From assembly GCF_014805685.1 (NCBI RefSeq), contig NC_060901.1, forward strand, positions 23,319,905 through 23,383,904: a DNA stretch of 64,000 nt, given 5' to 3'. Below are positions 23,335 through 34,957 of this stretch, in pieces; positions within the stretch are counted from its first letter, which is position 1, and each line of letters begins with the position of its first letter. The translations under genes were made by a program, and so were the position numbers. The notes beneath the pieces were generated by a model. It was not told the origin of the DNA, did not search any database, and was given only the letters and a program-made list of their open reading frames with translations. Source of the DNA: Silurus meridionalis. Taxonomy: Eukaryota > Chordata > Actinopteri > Siluriformes > Siluridae.

Positions 23335-23470
23335 CGTTTGTGACTTCAAGGACAGAATCTCCACTTGCTGCCTAAATGTATCCCACATTGATAACTGGTG
23401 CCATGGAGAGATAATCGGTGTTGTTCACGTCACCGCTCAGAATGTTCTCAGAATGTTCTGTCATGTCTGG
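23335..23470 (+). repeat. Dispersed repeat family V, copy 1 (probable DNA-transposon end)
   Basis: CACTTGCTGCCTAAATGTAT, then GGTGCCATGGAGAGATAATC and GTTCACGTCACCGCTCAGAA, match 56265-56385. They also resemble a common fish repeat that I associate with Tc1-like ends. The exact family is uncertain. Confidence 0.5.
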
Positions 23471-23984
23471 TCAATGTGGATCTAATTATAATGATTATTA
23501 TATACAATATAACAATCCTAGGCCATTATAAAGGTGCATATTTGACTCCACCTTTCTCTCCAGCCAGTCATTCGAGATTCCATTTCATCCTGCCGAGGAA
23601 CCCGTTGCTCTTAAAACACAGCTGAGGAGAAGTTGAATAATTCAAATTCAACCTTTGTTGAAGACTTTGAAACTCGGGAGACTGATGGACCTCTGTGGGT
23701 TTGGATCATGGTCGTGTTTGAACCGCCTTTTTCTTTTTTTTTCCTCAGAACCATTAAGCGAGTACTACTTGTCCTAGTTTGAAGCCTCTTCAGGACTTTG
23801 CTCTCTCTCGTTCTCCTCCTTCTTCTCCTCCTCAGTGTCTGGTCTATTAAGGGCGGCAGAAGCAGGGTCCTCGCTGGGACTCGGCTCCTAGGCACAATAA
23901 ATCCTATGCATTTAGATGAGTGTTAATTCTGCACAGGGAGAAAAAGAAAAGAGGTTCACGTGAACCTGCAGGTGGGCTTTCCAC

Positions 23985-24333
23985 TATACCATCTCTTTTC
24001 TTCTCCTCTTTTCATTTCTTTTTTTTCCTTTTTTTCCTATTCTATTTTCTCCTCTTTTCTCTTCATTGTTTCTTTCCTTTTTTTCTTTTCTTGTCTTTTC
24101 TTCTTTTGTTCTTCTCTCCTCTTTTAATTTCTTTCCTTTTTCTTTTCTTCTCTTTTCTTTTCTTGTCTTTTCTTCTTTTCTTTTCCTCCTTTTTCTTTTC
24201 CTCTTTTCTCATTTTCTCTTCTTCATTTTCTCTTCTCTTCTTTTCTCTTCTCTTCTCTTCTTTTTTTCTTTTCTTTACTCGTCTCGTCTTCTTTTCTTTT
24301 TCTCTTCTTCCCTTCTTTTATCTTTTATCTTTT

Positions 24334-24369
<36 letters not shown>

Positions 24370-24375
24370 TTAAAT
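23985..24375. repeat. 390-bp homopyrimidine-biased tract (TTTTC/TCTTC) ending in (TTTC)n
   Basis: Irregular TTTTCTTCTCC-type sequence with almost no purines ends in a clean (CTTT)n run at about 24333-24370. Such tracts can adopt triplex forms. The two long + frames across it (163 and 148 residues of F/S/L) are compositional artefacts. Confidence 0.9.
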
Positions 24376-26928
24376 GTATTTTTATTTTATTTATTTGCTA
24401 TCACTTTTTAATTCAGATCAGTCTTTCTGTTCTGTACGAACAAGCGTCCAGTCTTAGCGCATTTTCTGCCGCTTCTTTGCTTTTTATTCCTTCTTTTTCT
24501 TGTCTCCGGTGAGACGAAAGAAGCACACATTCGTTCTTCATTTGTGAGAAATAAGCCGCTCCGTTTCTGTATTGCGTTTGCTCTCCGCCACATCACTCTC
24601 ACGCCTCCAGAGATGGTGGGATGAGATCAGGCGACTCCGCAATAGACAAACTCGTGCCGCTCGGCCTCGTCACGTCTCCATAGGAGAGAGCAAAGCCTCT
24701 GAACGAATAGTCACATGGTTTAGACTGGAAAAAATAAAGCACTCTTTACTACCATGGACAGCGGAGCTTTGACTCATGACATGTTTTACACAAATATCTG
24801 TACTTTCTGCTTCATACCAGACTTGTTACTTTAGTTTTAATCGGTGACATGAATATTTTTAATCTCAATGCTTTTTACTTGAGCACATGTCCGAGCACAT
24901 TGCTGAAACTTTAGGCACAAGCAGAAGACTACCTTGGCCTCTAGACATGCTTGTAGCCTCAGCCTTGTACTGCCTTCCTGTTCTTGGCTTACACATGTAA
25001 GCTCAAGGCTTAATAGGTTATGCATTCTGAAATGCTCCCTCCTACCTCCTCCTACAGTGTGAAGCCAGCCACAATCGTCTTTTTTTCCCCAAACCGTCGC
25101 TAATGCTGCAACCCAGGGTGGTGAAAAAACCTCTGAGGAAAATCTGCTCTCTGATCTCTTTTTCTCCACCAGACATGAGCTCCCACACATGATTGGTCTC
25201 AGTGTTTTCCTTTCCACATAGAGAGCACAGCCAATTTTTTATCTCTCCTGGACACCTACTTTTGGCCCCATGCTTGGTCAAATTCACAGATTTCATTTTT
25301 TCCACCTTTCCGATGTCGGATGTGGGCAATAGCTGAAGCTCCTGATCGGTATATACGTGAAGTTTTGCTGCTTATGATTGGACATGTGCATGAATTAGAC
25401 GGTTTTAGAGAATTTCCAAACTGGGGACATTTGAGGATGATTTGAGGACTAAACCTGGTGGTGTTTGTACATGAGATCTGGAGCTTCATAGCGTGCAGTA
25501 AGAAAGCTTTCTGTTCCCCAAAGAGCAAAGATCTTCAGCAAAGCCTTTTCCAGCTCATCTATCTTCTACCAGCTTCCATTTTCGGAGAGACTGAAAGCTA
25601 TCCATCCTCTTTCTCCTGTCGGTCTCATTTGCTGTTTGTACTCGTTGGCCTCTCTCTCTATCTCTTTCTCCTTCGTTCTTTCTCCTTCTTATTACTATCC
25701 CCCCTGTTTCGCACCATAAGTCGTCCTGAAGCACAGTCTTATTGCACTGCGTCCCAGGAGGTCCAGATCTGAAAGGAAAGACTTCATTTTTTTTTCTCTT
25801 CCCCCCAGCTTTATCATTTCTGAGATCCTCAGAATATCTGAGTTTTTCTTGTTCGTATTCTTCTCTTAGTTGCTTCTTTGTCTTTTTTTTTTTTTTTTCC
25901 CTTCATCATTTGACCGCTATAGTCATTGAAGCCACATGTTCCTTTTTTCATGCATCTCTGTAGTTTTAAATTCCCTTTAATCGGCATTTGGGTCGTGCAT
26001 AAATCCCGTATATCCATCATCGGTTCCTATGGAAGCTGTCGGCCGATATCGCGAGTTGAGTAAGTTAAGGTACGAATTGAGGACCGTCCACATCAAATGT
26101 TTTCATGTAATGAATAAAGAAATGAGGGTCAAAGCCATTATTCGCATACGAAACGCATTCATTCAATGCGCTCGTCAACGATCCGTGTTTAACCACCCGA
26201 GAATCGCGAGCTGTTAGAACGCGTTTAATAAAAGACTTTCCTCAATTAAATCAGCTACCGAAGGCAACTTTCTGGCAATCATGCATCCTTTGATATGCAA
26301 GTGAATCCTTCATATGAAGCCATAACATTCAAAACGACCTCATATCGTGTAAGCGCCCCCCGTTGTGCCATTCAGACCCTCGTCCTTCCATTTCCCTAAT
26401 TAAACACACGGGAGGAAAATTTGTCGGCTTTGCCAACTCAACTACGAAAATTCAGTCCATCCCTGTGCTCTCATGCTGGCGTGGCTTTTCCTTGGGGCTA
26501 CTGTAGTTTTCTGAATTTGGTTTTATACCTTCCTCCTCATGCGGAAGGTCCCTATAATGTGCCTTACCTCCGTGCCGTTTTACAGCTGGAACAAATAGAC
26601 GTGGTCCAAATATGAGTTTTGAGCAAGCAGGCGCTCTTGAAATTCTGAAACTCAGGAATGCTGTATGTAAGCTATAGTGAACAAAGTCATTTATTAAAAT
26701 TAATACAAATTAAACAAATAATAATCTGTATTAGTTTGCATGCATTTCAGTTTATGGGCAACCAAAATGTTTATATTTGTATACAATACTTTATATTAGG
26801 GCAGGTCAAAATTAGCATGTTAACACAAATGTATTGTAATTTTCATTTTTAACACATTTCTTTTTAAATATTTAAAAAAAACAAATAAAGATTAAAAAAA
26901 AAAAACACATTTGCCCTTTGTTTTCCAG
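24376..26928. other. End of intron 2, no gene recognised
   Basis: This is mixed sequence with small open frames on both strands that have no recognisable domain. It is AT-rich and ends in poly(A) and a pyrimidine tract leading to the acceptor TTTTCCAG at 26928. Confidence 0.5.
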
Positions 26929-27192
26929 GAAGTGCCAGAGGGACAGCAGCCAAAGCAGGTAGACTGGGTCAGGTATGAGAACTCCTTTTACCTTTTCTGG
27001 ACCCTAGAACAGCTTATTCAAACCAGGTCGGAGAGAGCAGGGACCGAGCTGCACCACCAGCACCAAAACAGTCACCTCCAAATCCAGTTGGAAAAACATG
27101 TCCTCCCTCTTTCGGATGAGTTCCCCCTGTTCGCTCTTTACATGTGGAGAATCGAGGGACTTCTTAAGCCTGCTTGCACCCGAGAGACCTGA
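26929..27192 (+). CDS. mei4: mei4 last exon: MEI4 C-terminus with stop codon
   Basis: The exon opens at phase 0 after TTTGTTTTCCAG and gives 87 codons plus TGA (27190-27192). The peptide starts EVPEGQQPKQVDWVRYENSF, continues YLFWTLEQLIQ, has a variable Glu/His/Gln-rich linker, and closes with LPLSDEFPLFALYMWRIEGL and LKPA. Human MEI4 as I recall it has TRYENIFYLFWVLEQLLQ and LSDAFPLFTFYLWRVGILL at the same places, which is the strongest evidence for the gene's identity. The exons seen here total about 290 residues. Adding 80-100 residues for the unseen start gives a length near that of the mammalian protein (about 385). The frame is intact throughout, so the gene looks functional. Confidence 0.9.
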   Translation, partial: EVPEGQQPKQVDWVRYENSFYLFWTLEQLIQTRSERAGTELHHQHQNSHLQIQLEKHVLPLSDEFPLFALYMWRIEGLLKPACTRET

Positions 27193-27383
27193 GCATCAAA
27201 GCTTGTGTTCCTGCTGCATGACTGACAGGGTTTTTTTTTTTAACACCCCAATCCCCAAATCTCTCAGTAAAGTTGATGTAATGTGTGAAAAATGTGCGAT
27301 TTAGACAAAGCGGGAACACATTTGAAGGTCGGATAACAGTCAGGTTCTCGGACTAAAACAATGACAATGCAAAGACTGTGACC

Positions 27384-27389
27384 AATAAA
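27384..27389 (+). terminator. mei4: mei4 polyadenylation signal (AATAAA)
   Basis: AATAAA lies 192 bases after the mei4 stop codon and is followed by GT/T-rich sequence (TATGTGAATCTGAATGTTTT). It is the first canonical signal after the stop. Transcript ends would be expected near 27405-27420. Confidence 0.6.
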
Positions 27390-27619
27390 ATATGTGAATC
27401 TGAATGTTTTGCCTTCATCATTAATTTTGGAGAATAATTGTGGACGGCTGTTCATAACTCTGTCTGATTGGCAAGTCACAGGAGCGTTCTTATTGGCTGC
27501 CCGCTTTTAGGCAATTGAAAATGTTGCGTTTTCGTTATTTCAGCTTTTGAAGAAACAGCCTTTGTTGGTCACACACGTAAATCCTTCGCACGTCCCAGTT
27601 TTATTATTTTTTTTATTAC

Positions 27620-27750
27620 GGTCAGATCGCAGGGTCAGTCATGATACTGCAGCTGAGAGGGTTTAAGGTCTTGATTAAGGGTTCAGCAGTGGGGGAGGTG
27701 GTGATTGGGCTTAAACCCAACCTCTGGATCAGTAACCCATTACAATATTT
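27620..27750 (-). mobile_element. tRNA-like SINE family 2, degenerate copy
   Basis: GATCGCAGGGTCAGTCATGA, then TTAAGGTCTTGATTAAGGG, TTCAGCAGTGGGGGAGGTGG and CTCTGGATCAGTAACCC follow the order of the better copy at 51965-52135. The tRNA-like end lies to the right on the - strand. Confidence 0.55.
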
Positions 27751-30700
27751 GTTTAACATTTGAGGTCGAATTCATACAGAAATCCTGAAGAGGCCACGCA
27801 TTTTTACATATTATTTTCTTACTGTTCTCTTGATCATGAACTCATTTTCTTCGCGAGGTTTACAGAGCAATACCAGGAACCAAAGGAGAGATGGAACAGT
27901 CTTACCTGATCCGTGTACCACTTCTAACACCACTTTGAGTCTCATCGCAATTTATCGTTTTTTTGTTCAGTCTTTCCAATACGGGCCCAGGATTTTCTGA
28001 CACATGGACATGTATAAAAGTCCTCTGCATCCTTCATAAAAATATGACAGTCGCAACTTTTTTTTTTTTAAACTACAAAAGCTATGTTTTTGCTAAAACG
28101 CTGACTCTGTGCGGGCGGAAACTCAAAAAACGGAGAGAAAGATATGCGCTTTTTAAACGGATATTCGGCCAAAAGGTGTGTTTTTCAGACCCTCAGCACT
28201 GCCAACCCCCCATACGACCTGTCGACTAAACACATGGAAAACAGAGTTTCTGACAAACATCTGAGATTGTGTTGTAACGCATGTCATAGTTAGATTTTGT
28301 AATCATTATTTCAAATGTTAAAAATATTTCGGGAAGTTTTTGGGGGAATTAGTTTTTGGGGCTGGTGAGCAGAAATTGCCGGTATCACCAGACGTCTGAC
28401 GGTCGTTTAAATTGGAGATTTAGTTCGAGAATAAGTGTAATGATCGATATTATACCGCGTTTTGCATTCACGTGTAAACGAATCAACTTTTATAAACAGG
28501 CTATAATTTTGTTTCATCACTTTTGCTAAAGCTTAGTCCTCCTAGTTCTCGGCAATCAGTGGATTTTAAATTGCCCCCCTGTTGCCACCCAGCCGTAATT
28601 AGGCAAGCGTTCGGTTCATTATAAATCCCCCCTTTAATCCTAAATGCTTCCCTCAAGCTTGGCTGTGATCCTTCCCTGTTTAAAAAGCTAGACTTTTCAC
28701 TTTGCTCTTCACTTTATCCATCTAAAGTGCAGGTTCTAATAAATTATCGTGTCAATAATCAACTAAGAGATTTTAATTCGGTTTGACGCGATGGGAAAAA
28801 CCACGATGCAATAAAAAAAGAAATGTTTTCTCCCGTTCTATCTTTGGGAAGACGCAGCTCTACCTCTGCCATGTTAATCCGTATCCTACGTGACTCTCAT
28901 ATAAGTATATTTAACCGATACCACGCCTTATATATACGTTTAGAACACGGATATGGACATAAAGCATATACGATGTTGCCCCCTGGATTGACTTTCCGTT
29001 ACCATTCCAACTCCATAAGACTGGACATAACTCCCACCAGTCCTCACTCGGAACGCAAGTCTTTCACAACCTTTGCAAGACCGAGGAGTTTTCTCATTTG
29101 CGGTGGTCACTACGTTCGCTCACAAATCTCTTTTCCTTTCGTGATCCCCCTTTCCTTCTTCACGTCCTCCCCCTCCTCAAGTTCACGATCCCCTCATAAA
29201 TAGCTCCATCAGTGACCCCCGCGATGCCGGCTCATCGACACGCTGAGATATTTGTGCAGGCAATAACGTCCCTGACACCGGACTCATTTGATAGGGGCAT
29301 CATGAATTATGCCGCCGGAGGAGCTGGACACCGTCTGTGCTCACTCCATGTTGCCTGCCGATAACCATCTCCTGGGTATTGTCTCTGCTCCCGCCTCTTC
29401 TTCTGCCATCTCTGCATCTCTCATATCCTGTCGCTGGTATCCTGGGGATGAACTACACGGAAAAAACAACCTCCTGGATGGGGGGGGTGCGTGGCGGTCT
29501 AGTGGCTCTTGTGTGCTTAATATGTCAGAAAGATGCATGAGCAATACCACTGTCGTCATTAACACGGAGGCTCAGGCGTCTCGAGTTCGCTCTTTGTTTA
29601 GATTTACTGCTGACATTGTCCAACACTTGTTACACTGCTCATTGGGAGTGTATGAGGAGAAGGTCTCAAGTGTTTCCTGCTCCAAAACAACTCCAAACCA
29701 TGTTTGACTGTGGGCGTGTAGCTTTTCGTGTAGCTTTTTTAAATCGTGTCGCTAATTTGCGAAGACGAGCAAGAACGAGATGCGTCAGCGTGTCCCCTCT
29801 TTACTCCGTCATCGCTCATTCGTAAAACCGAATCAGAGTGCTCTTAATCACCGATGAGCTCCGCCTCCGAACCGACCAAAAAACAGCTAATGGTGTGCGC
29901 CCAGAGCCAAACGGTGCGGGACGCCCCGGAAAAACTAAAGCTCATATGTTTTTAAAATCTGCTCTTGAATCGTAATTTTTTTCTTAATCGCTTTCAGGTG
30001 ATGATTTTTTTTTATTATTTTATTGATGTTTATTTACTTATTATTCTTTTTTTTTTTTTTACTTTTAGTAGTATTCATATTGCTATCATTTCTTTATTTA
30101 TTAGTACTATTTATTTTACTATTAAGTAATTTTCTTTTAATTGTTTAAGCCATAAATCATCCCCTCACATATTTTAAACCCACACAGAAAACATTTGCAA
30201 GAATATAGCGAGCTGAATTTTGTGTCACTTCGTAAAGGTACACGTCACTCCATTTTTTTTATCATCATTGGCTAAATCTGGTGACGTTTGCCTTCAACTC
30301 CGCCCCTTTTTTTGACTGTTTCTTGTAATGCTACTGATTTTCAGCTTGGGCGCATCGCGAGTAAACACACGATTCGCTGTGCAGTATTTTATTGTATTTA
30401 TTTATAGTTTTACTAATAATGAACTAATTTCAACATCAAACTCCATAAAAACAATTTACTACAAGTTCAGATTTTTCGCGATAAATCGGGACCAAAGAGA
30501 AACTCGCGATAAAATGGCACAGCAAGATTCGACCTGCGATAAATCGATACATTTACTATAATTTTATTGTTAGATTTAGTAAAAATCGGCCAAAAAAATA
30601 TCGGAGTCAGCCAGAGAAAAACCCATATCGGTCTCCCCCTATAGAGAGTAGTATTGATAACGGTATCGATATAAAATATATTGAAAAATGTATATCGTAA

Positions 30701-31494
30701 AATATACCCATCCCCATTTACGAACTATCAGACTTTTGCCAATCTTTATAGTTGAAACTCTTTTGGAAAAAAAATTGATTTCTTATTCTTGATATTATAA
30801 TGAGCTCAAGGCTACAAGCCAAATTCTATCTTACTTATGATCTCGGTTACTGAAGCCTCACTCATCGTTTAGTCTTGTTTCTTTAGAATCGCTTCGGCTC
30901 AAAGAATATCAAAAACAAGTGTCTGTTATGGAGAAACCTGACGGAACTGAAACCTCCGAACTCGGTGATCATTGAAAAGAAATCATTGGCAGTAAGATTA
31001 ATATGTTCTTTTTCTGCTGTATGGATATTATTCAACTCTCGTACGAGATTTTACACCGAGTGCTACACCGAGCACTTAGTCTTCACTAGGACTGGCATCA
31101 GAGATGCCCTCTTAGATGTTTGACCTTGGCAGACACAAGTAGTGTGTGTTATTTCATTTTTTATATATTTTTTAAAGCTTCTTTTCTACAGTGGAAGGCT
31201 GTTGCTGTTTTTTTTTTGTTTTTTTTCGTGCGTTAAACATAAAAAAAAACCTATTTCGAGTTAAAGGATTTTTATGGCGCTTGTAACGTCCAGCCCAAGG
31301 TTATAACCTTTAAAAGCGGAAAAGAGGCCATAAAAGACCATCAAAATGCCTTTCGAGTTAAACCACAGGTAAAAAATGTGACTCTGTAAAATAAGTAAAA
31401 AAAAAAAAGGCGTTTTTTTTTTCCTCTTGGAATAAAAAAATGAAATAAATAAAATTACCATTTCCTCCTATAGTCGTCATCCCAACCCCAAGCC

Positions 31495-31496
<2 letters not shown>
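27751..31496. other. Intergenic sequence after mei4, no gene recognised
   Basis: Both strands were read for exons with plausible protein character; none were found. The region includes the W copy at 28853-28886, poly(T) runs near 30050, and a CGATAT-rich palindromic stretch near 30640-30710 that resembles one end of family X (ATCGGCC ... CATATCGGTC). The 126-residue frame at 28823-29203 and the 132-residue frame at 29309-29707 have no recognisable domain. Confidence 0.5.
28853..28886 (+). repeat. Dispersed repeat family W, copy 2
   Basis: GCAGCTCTACCTCTGCCATG followed by TTAATCCGTATCCT matches the copies at 13812 (inverted) and 36619 with only a few differences. Confidence 0.6.

Positions 31497-31533
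<37 letters not shown>
31497..31533. repeat. (CA)n microsatellite
   Basis: About 18 CA units, uninterrupted. A short GGGA-type run follows at about 31718-31735. Confidence 0.95.
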
Positions 31534-31538
<5 letters not shown>

Positions 31539-32134
31539 TCAAAAGCATATTTATCTCATTGACGAGCCGCGGCCTTAATTACCGCGAGATTTCTTTTTTC
31601 TGCACACGCGCAAAAACATTAAAAGCTCATTACACTCGATGGCTCGTTACAATTAGACGAGAGGCGCGTTTTCGGCGCGTGACGGCAAATCACGGCGTCC
31701 AAAGGAGACGGATGGATGGAGGGAGGGAGGGAGGGCGGGGCAACAACAGCGTGAACGCTCTTTCTCTCTGCTCTTTTTTTGTTTCTTTTCTCCCGAGGTG
31801 AATGTTGATCAACGCATGGCAGAAATGAGAGGGCGTCTGCAGGAGGCGGAACCCCAAGGAGCAGCTCGGCCGCGACACGCTCGCTTTGATTAGTCACGTT
31901 TTCATACCTCCGCGTGTTAATACGCGTGTCGATGCTGAAGATTGTAGCTCGCGTAATTGATAACTGCGTAGTGGAATCGGAGAACCCATACATATTTATT
32001 AGCGTTATTATTAGTATTAGCGGTGCTGGTATAAGGAACCAGATTAGTCAAATCATATGTGTGTCTAATAAAGTGACCAGTGTGGATAATAATTTATAAA
32101 AGATTTATTTTAAAGCAACGATTAGATTAGATCC

Positions 32135-32305
32135 CAACTTTGTCATTCCCCCCCAACCCCCCCACTGCCTATATAATTGAAATGGAACGATCCTCGAGCA
32201 CCTCAGCGAAGATTGGACTGTGGGATCGGTAGTGGAATTAGACTCCTCCTATCGAAGCCTTTGATCTTTTTTTATCTTTTACTATTCAGAGTCACCCCTA
32301 ATTAT
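32135..32305 (+). repeat. Dispersed repeat family Y, copy 1
   Basis: The segment includes GGAACGATCCTC, AGTGGAATTAGACTCCTCC, TATCGAAGCCTTTGATC and GAGTCACCCCTAA. The same order occurs 2.8 kb further right at 34958-35095. Probably a nonautonomous transposon; family not known to me. Confidence 0.55.
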
Positions 32306-32384
32306 TATTAGTAGTATTTATGGCATGTTTGCAGACACCAAATCTAAAAAGCGATTCATATTCATGAGCTGTGGAAGTTCAAGG

Positions 32385-32485
32385 GCCTTGATCAAGGGCC
32401 CAGTAGTTGCACTTTGGGTGGTGCTGCGATTTGAACTCCAATAATCAGGAGTCCAATGCACTTAAACACTGAGTTCGCAGGTTAA
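32385..32485 (-). mobile_element. tRNA-derived SINE (family 1), degenerate copy
   Basis: CAAGGGCCTTGATCAAGGGC, then CAGTAGTTGCACTTTGGGTG, TGCGATTTGAACTCC (B box) and CACTTAAACACTGAG (A box side) are in the order of the SINE read on the - strand. Confidence 0.65.
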
Positions 32486-32899
32486 ATCCCAACCACGAGA
32501 ATAGTTTAAAAAAAACCCACGCTACATTAAGAACATGTTAAAAAAAGAAAAAAAGTCAGATCCAAAAAGTCGACCGTTTTTCGAACTTACTTGTCATCGA
32601 TATTGTAAATGCGTTCCGCTTACGTTCGTCGTTATGGAAACAAGTTCCCCGAGATAATTCACTTAGAAAGTCACTGTAACACATCATTACTGCGTGGCCT
32701 TCTCTCTCTTCAGACTCTGTAATTTTTTTTTTCTTTCTCCTTATGAAAAAAAAATATTTTGTAAATGGTGTAAAGTAATTATGGTGGTTCAAACGACGTA
32801 AATCATCAGGACACAGAAAAACTTTTGCTACGTTTCCGCACGGACGGTTTTAATTGCCGGATGTGCGCATCATGGCGGATTTCTGCGCTTCATTTGAAA

Positions 32900-33420
32900 A
32901 TCGGCGCATCATAATATTTTATCAAAATAAAATCGAATAAATCAAATGAATGCAATACATGTTTTTATAATATTGAGTACATTTAGTAATCAATTAAGTT
33001 GGCACAAATTATAGTGATTAAATTAAATTTAAAGGAAAATAGAATTAAATAGGTTTCATTTGTTAGACCCTATTTTGAAAATATTAGACGTGTGCATTTT
33101 GTTTAATATTTAATTTTCTAAAATATGATCTACTTGACTGTTCTATTTTTTCCTTTAACAAATGTCTTCATTCCTTCCATCCTTTATTCGTTTACTCCCT
33201 CGAAATGCAGAGTTGTCAGGATTTTCTTCTTTTAACAGAAATTCTTGAAGCTGGACATAAAACGGCAAAAAATACTTAGCGTCGGCCGCTATCCACTCCC
33301 TGGTTAGCGGCTAACGCTAGCGAGACGGATTCTTTAGCACAAAACAAATCGTATTTCCAGTACGAAGTGAATAACCACAGTGACACTGCGCTAAGCTTTT
33401 TATATATTTAATTTTTATTG
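32900..33420 (+). repeat. Dispersed long repeat Z, copy 2
   Basis: Aligns in order with 19000-19830: an ATGCAATACATG/ATATTGAGTA stretch, GGCACAAATTATAGTGATTA, CTCCCTCGAAATGCAGAGTT then GTCAGGA, and GTGACACTGCGCTAAGC. Identity looks moderate, suggesting an old repeat. Confidence 0.6.
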
Positions 33421-33559
33421 TAAATTGTTATTAATAAAAAATAGAAGCTTCATTATTTATAAATTTTTTTATAACAACGTTACCATTCAATGCCTGGTTC
33501 TGCATCTACTTTGCACAATTTCTCAAACTTATAATGGGTGATTAAGTGATTGTTTTATG

Positions 33560-33660
33560 GAATAATATACCTGGAGTTGCTCCTCCTTCTAATAATACCC
33601 TCTATTCTTCTGGGAAGTTGTTCCGCAAGATTTGCAACGCGATTCGAGCTAATTGAGCCA
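33560..33660 (-). mobile_element. Tc1-like 3' segment, cut by a SINE
   Basis: Read on the + strand, CCCTCTATTCTTCTGGGAAG, then TTGTTCCGCAAGATTTGC and ATTGAGCC, is the reverse complement of the Tc1-like C-terminal segment that is frequent in this window (AGAAGAGTGGAGG ...). It stops exactly where the SINE at 33660 begins. Confidence 0.55.
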
Positions 33661-33832
33661 CACATTTACATTTGCGGCATTTGGCAGACGCCCTTATCCA
33701 GAGCGATTTACAACTGAGCAGGGGAGGGTCTTAGGGCTTTGCAGTGGCAGTGGCAGCTTGGTGGTGGTGGGATTTGAACCTGTGATCTTCTGATCCAAAG
33801 CCCAATGCCTTAACCACTGAGCTACCACCTCC
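33660..33832 (-). mobile_element. tRNA-derived SINE (family 1), most complete copy
   Basis: On the - strand the copy has GGGAGGTGGTAGCTCAGTGG, TTAAGGCATTGGGCTTTGGA, the B box in CACAGGTTCAAATCCCACCA, and a tail with TCGCTCTGGATAAGGGCGTC followed by TGCCAAATGCCGCAAATG. Head, body and tail are all present, so this copy best defines the family. It retains RNA polymerase III-type internal boxes, although expression cannot be judged. Confidence 0.85.
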
Positions 33833-34324
33833 CACACGGGAGTTGGTACAGTAAGTGCTGTTCTAATTAATTCCAACGGTGTTTAATAGTGTTGAGCAGG
33901 AGATCTTTCCACATCTCCAACCCAAAGGGAAGGGTGGCGTCAAAGACCCTGACAACAGAGTGCTGGTCAACGTTTGAGGTGGTCAGAGATTACAAGTGCA
34001 CCCTGAAGGTGCCCCCGAGGACGGAGAACCTGATGCACGTTATTTACGATGCGGGAGCAGGACTTGTTCCCGTAGCGCCGATAGGAAGTAATGATACACG
34101 TTGTGATTTAGTGCTGATGGAACGGCTGCTCGTTGTTGGACAGGAATAAAATTTAGGACGGGTGTCAGACTGCTTCGGAGTGCAGATCAGAGGAAATCTC
34201 ATCAATGCATTGTCCGTCATAGTTGTAACTTATTCCTTAAAGCTTTTCCAATAGGTGGCGATATCATATTAGACAAAAAGGATCGAATTGTATTGAATAA
34301 CAGATACATTTGTAATAATAATAA
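33833..34324. other. Intergenic stretch with an unassigned 86-residue frame
   Basis: A + frame at 33889-34149 translates without stops and has mixed composition (for example LKVPPRTENLMHVIYDAGAG), but I recognise no family and it has no clear splice or promoter context. I do not call it a gene. Confidence 0.3.
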
Positions 34325-34400
34325 TTTTTGAACATCCCATTCCACATTTCATCCCCTTTTAGAATAACCTTCAGGGAAGATCGCAGAAATGTTCCGTTAC
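34325..34400 (-). mobile_element. Tc1-like 3' segment fragment
   Basis: GAACATCCCATTCCACATTT followed by CATCCCCTTTTAGAATAACC is the reverse complement of the AATGGGATGTTC end that follows the transposase stop in the other Tc1-like copies. Confidence 0.5.
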
Positions 34401-34449
34401 AGAATCTCCCAGACATTAAATATCTTAAAATCCCTGCCACCAAGATTCT

Positions 34450-34860
34450 ATCGCCAGGTTGATCAGATCATTTGAGACTCGTTTATTTGAATCTCGTTCA
34501 TAAAAGTGAGTCATTTAGTTCCTTTCGTTCCTTTTTTTTTTTTATCACCTTTGTAGCGTCACGCGACAAAAGGACGAACGACTCGGACCGGAGAACTTGA
34601 GATGGACCACTCAGTCCTGTTTCCCGTGTGACGCCATGGGACACTATGGGAGTCACTTAATAAAAGAACGAACGAACGACCCGGACCAAAAGAGTCAAGA
34701 GACGAGCTATTCGGTTTGGTTTCCTGTACATATCCTACAGAGATATTGCGCCGTTTCGCTCATGTAGAAAACGAACGAATCGCTCTTTGAGACGGCTCGT
34801 TCTTCTGAGTCGTATTAAAGACTCAAAATGAATCATTCGCGAATTGTATTAAAAGCCTCT
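34450..34860 (+). mobile_element. hAT-type MITE, longer copy
   Basis: GATCAGATCATTTGAGACTC, TTTAGTTCCTTTCGTTCC, two blocks with ACGAACGACTCGGACC / ACGAACGACCCGGACC, and AACGAATCGCTCTTTGAGAC are typical of the same repeat as 17893-18020. The repeated ACGAACGA blocks suggest internal duplication. Confidence 0.5.
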
Positions 34861-34957
34861 TTCTTTTTTACACTTGTATTTACAGCATTTTCGTAATGGG
34901 CTGTAAATTAACTTATTGGAAGAAAACCGGTAGTTTTATGTGAAATCGTACACAGAG

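Larger units (their letters stand above)
8911..26928 (+). other. mei4: mei4 intron 2 (18.0 kb)
   Basis: This runs from GTAAGACCAC at 8911 to the acceptor TTTTCCAG at 26928, phase 0. It is full of transposon fragments and microsatellites, listed separately. I see no further exon in it. Confidence 0.8.

Noticed and set aside
23920..24512. Two long S/F/L-rich frames suggesting membrane proteins
   Set aside because: They lie in a homopyrimidine tract, where hydrophobic codons arise from composition alone.
33889..34149. 86-residue frame with normal-looking composition
   Set aside because: No family recognised, no splice or promoter context, and surrounded by repeats; kept only as an unassigned frame.
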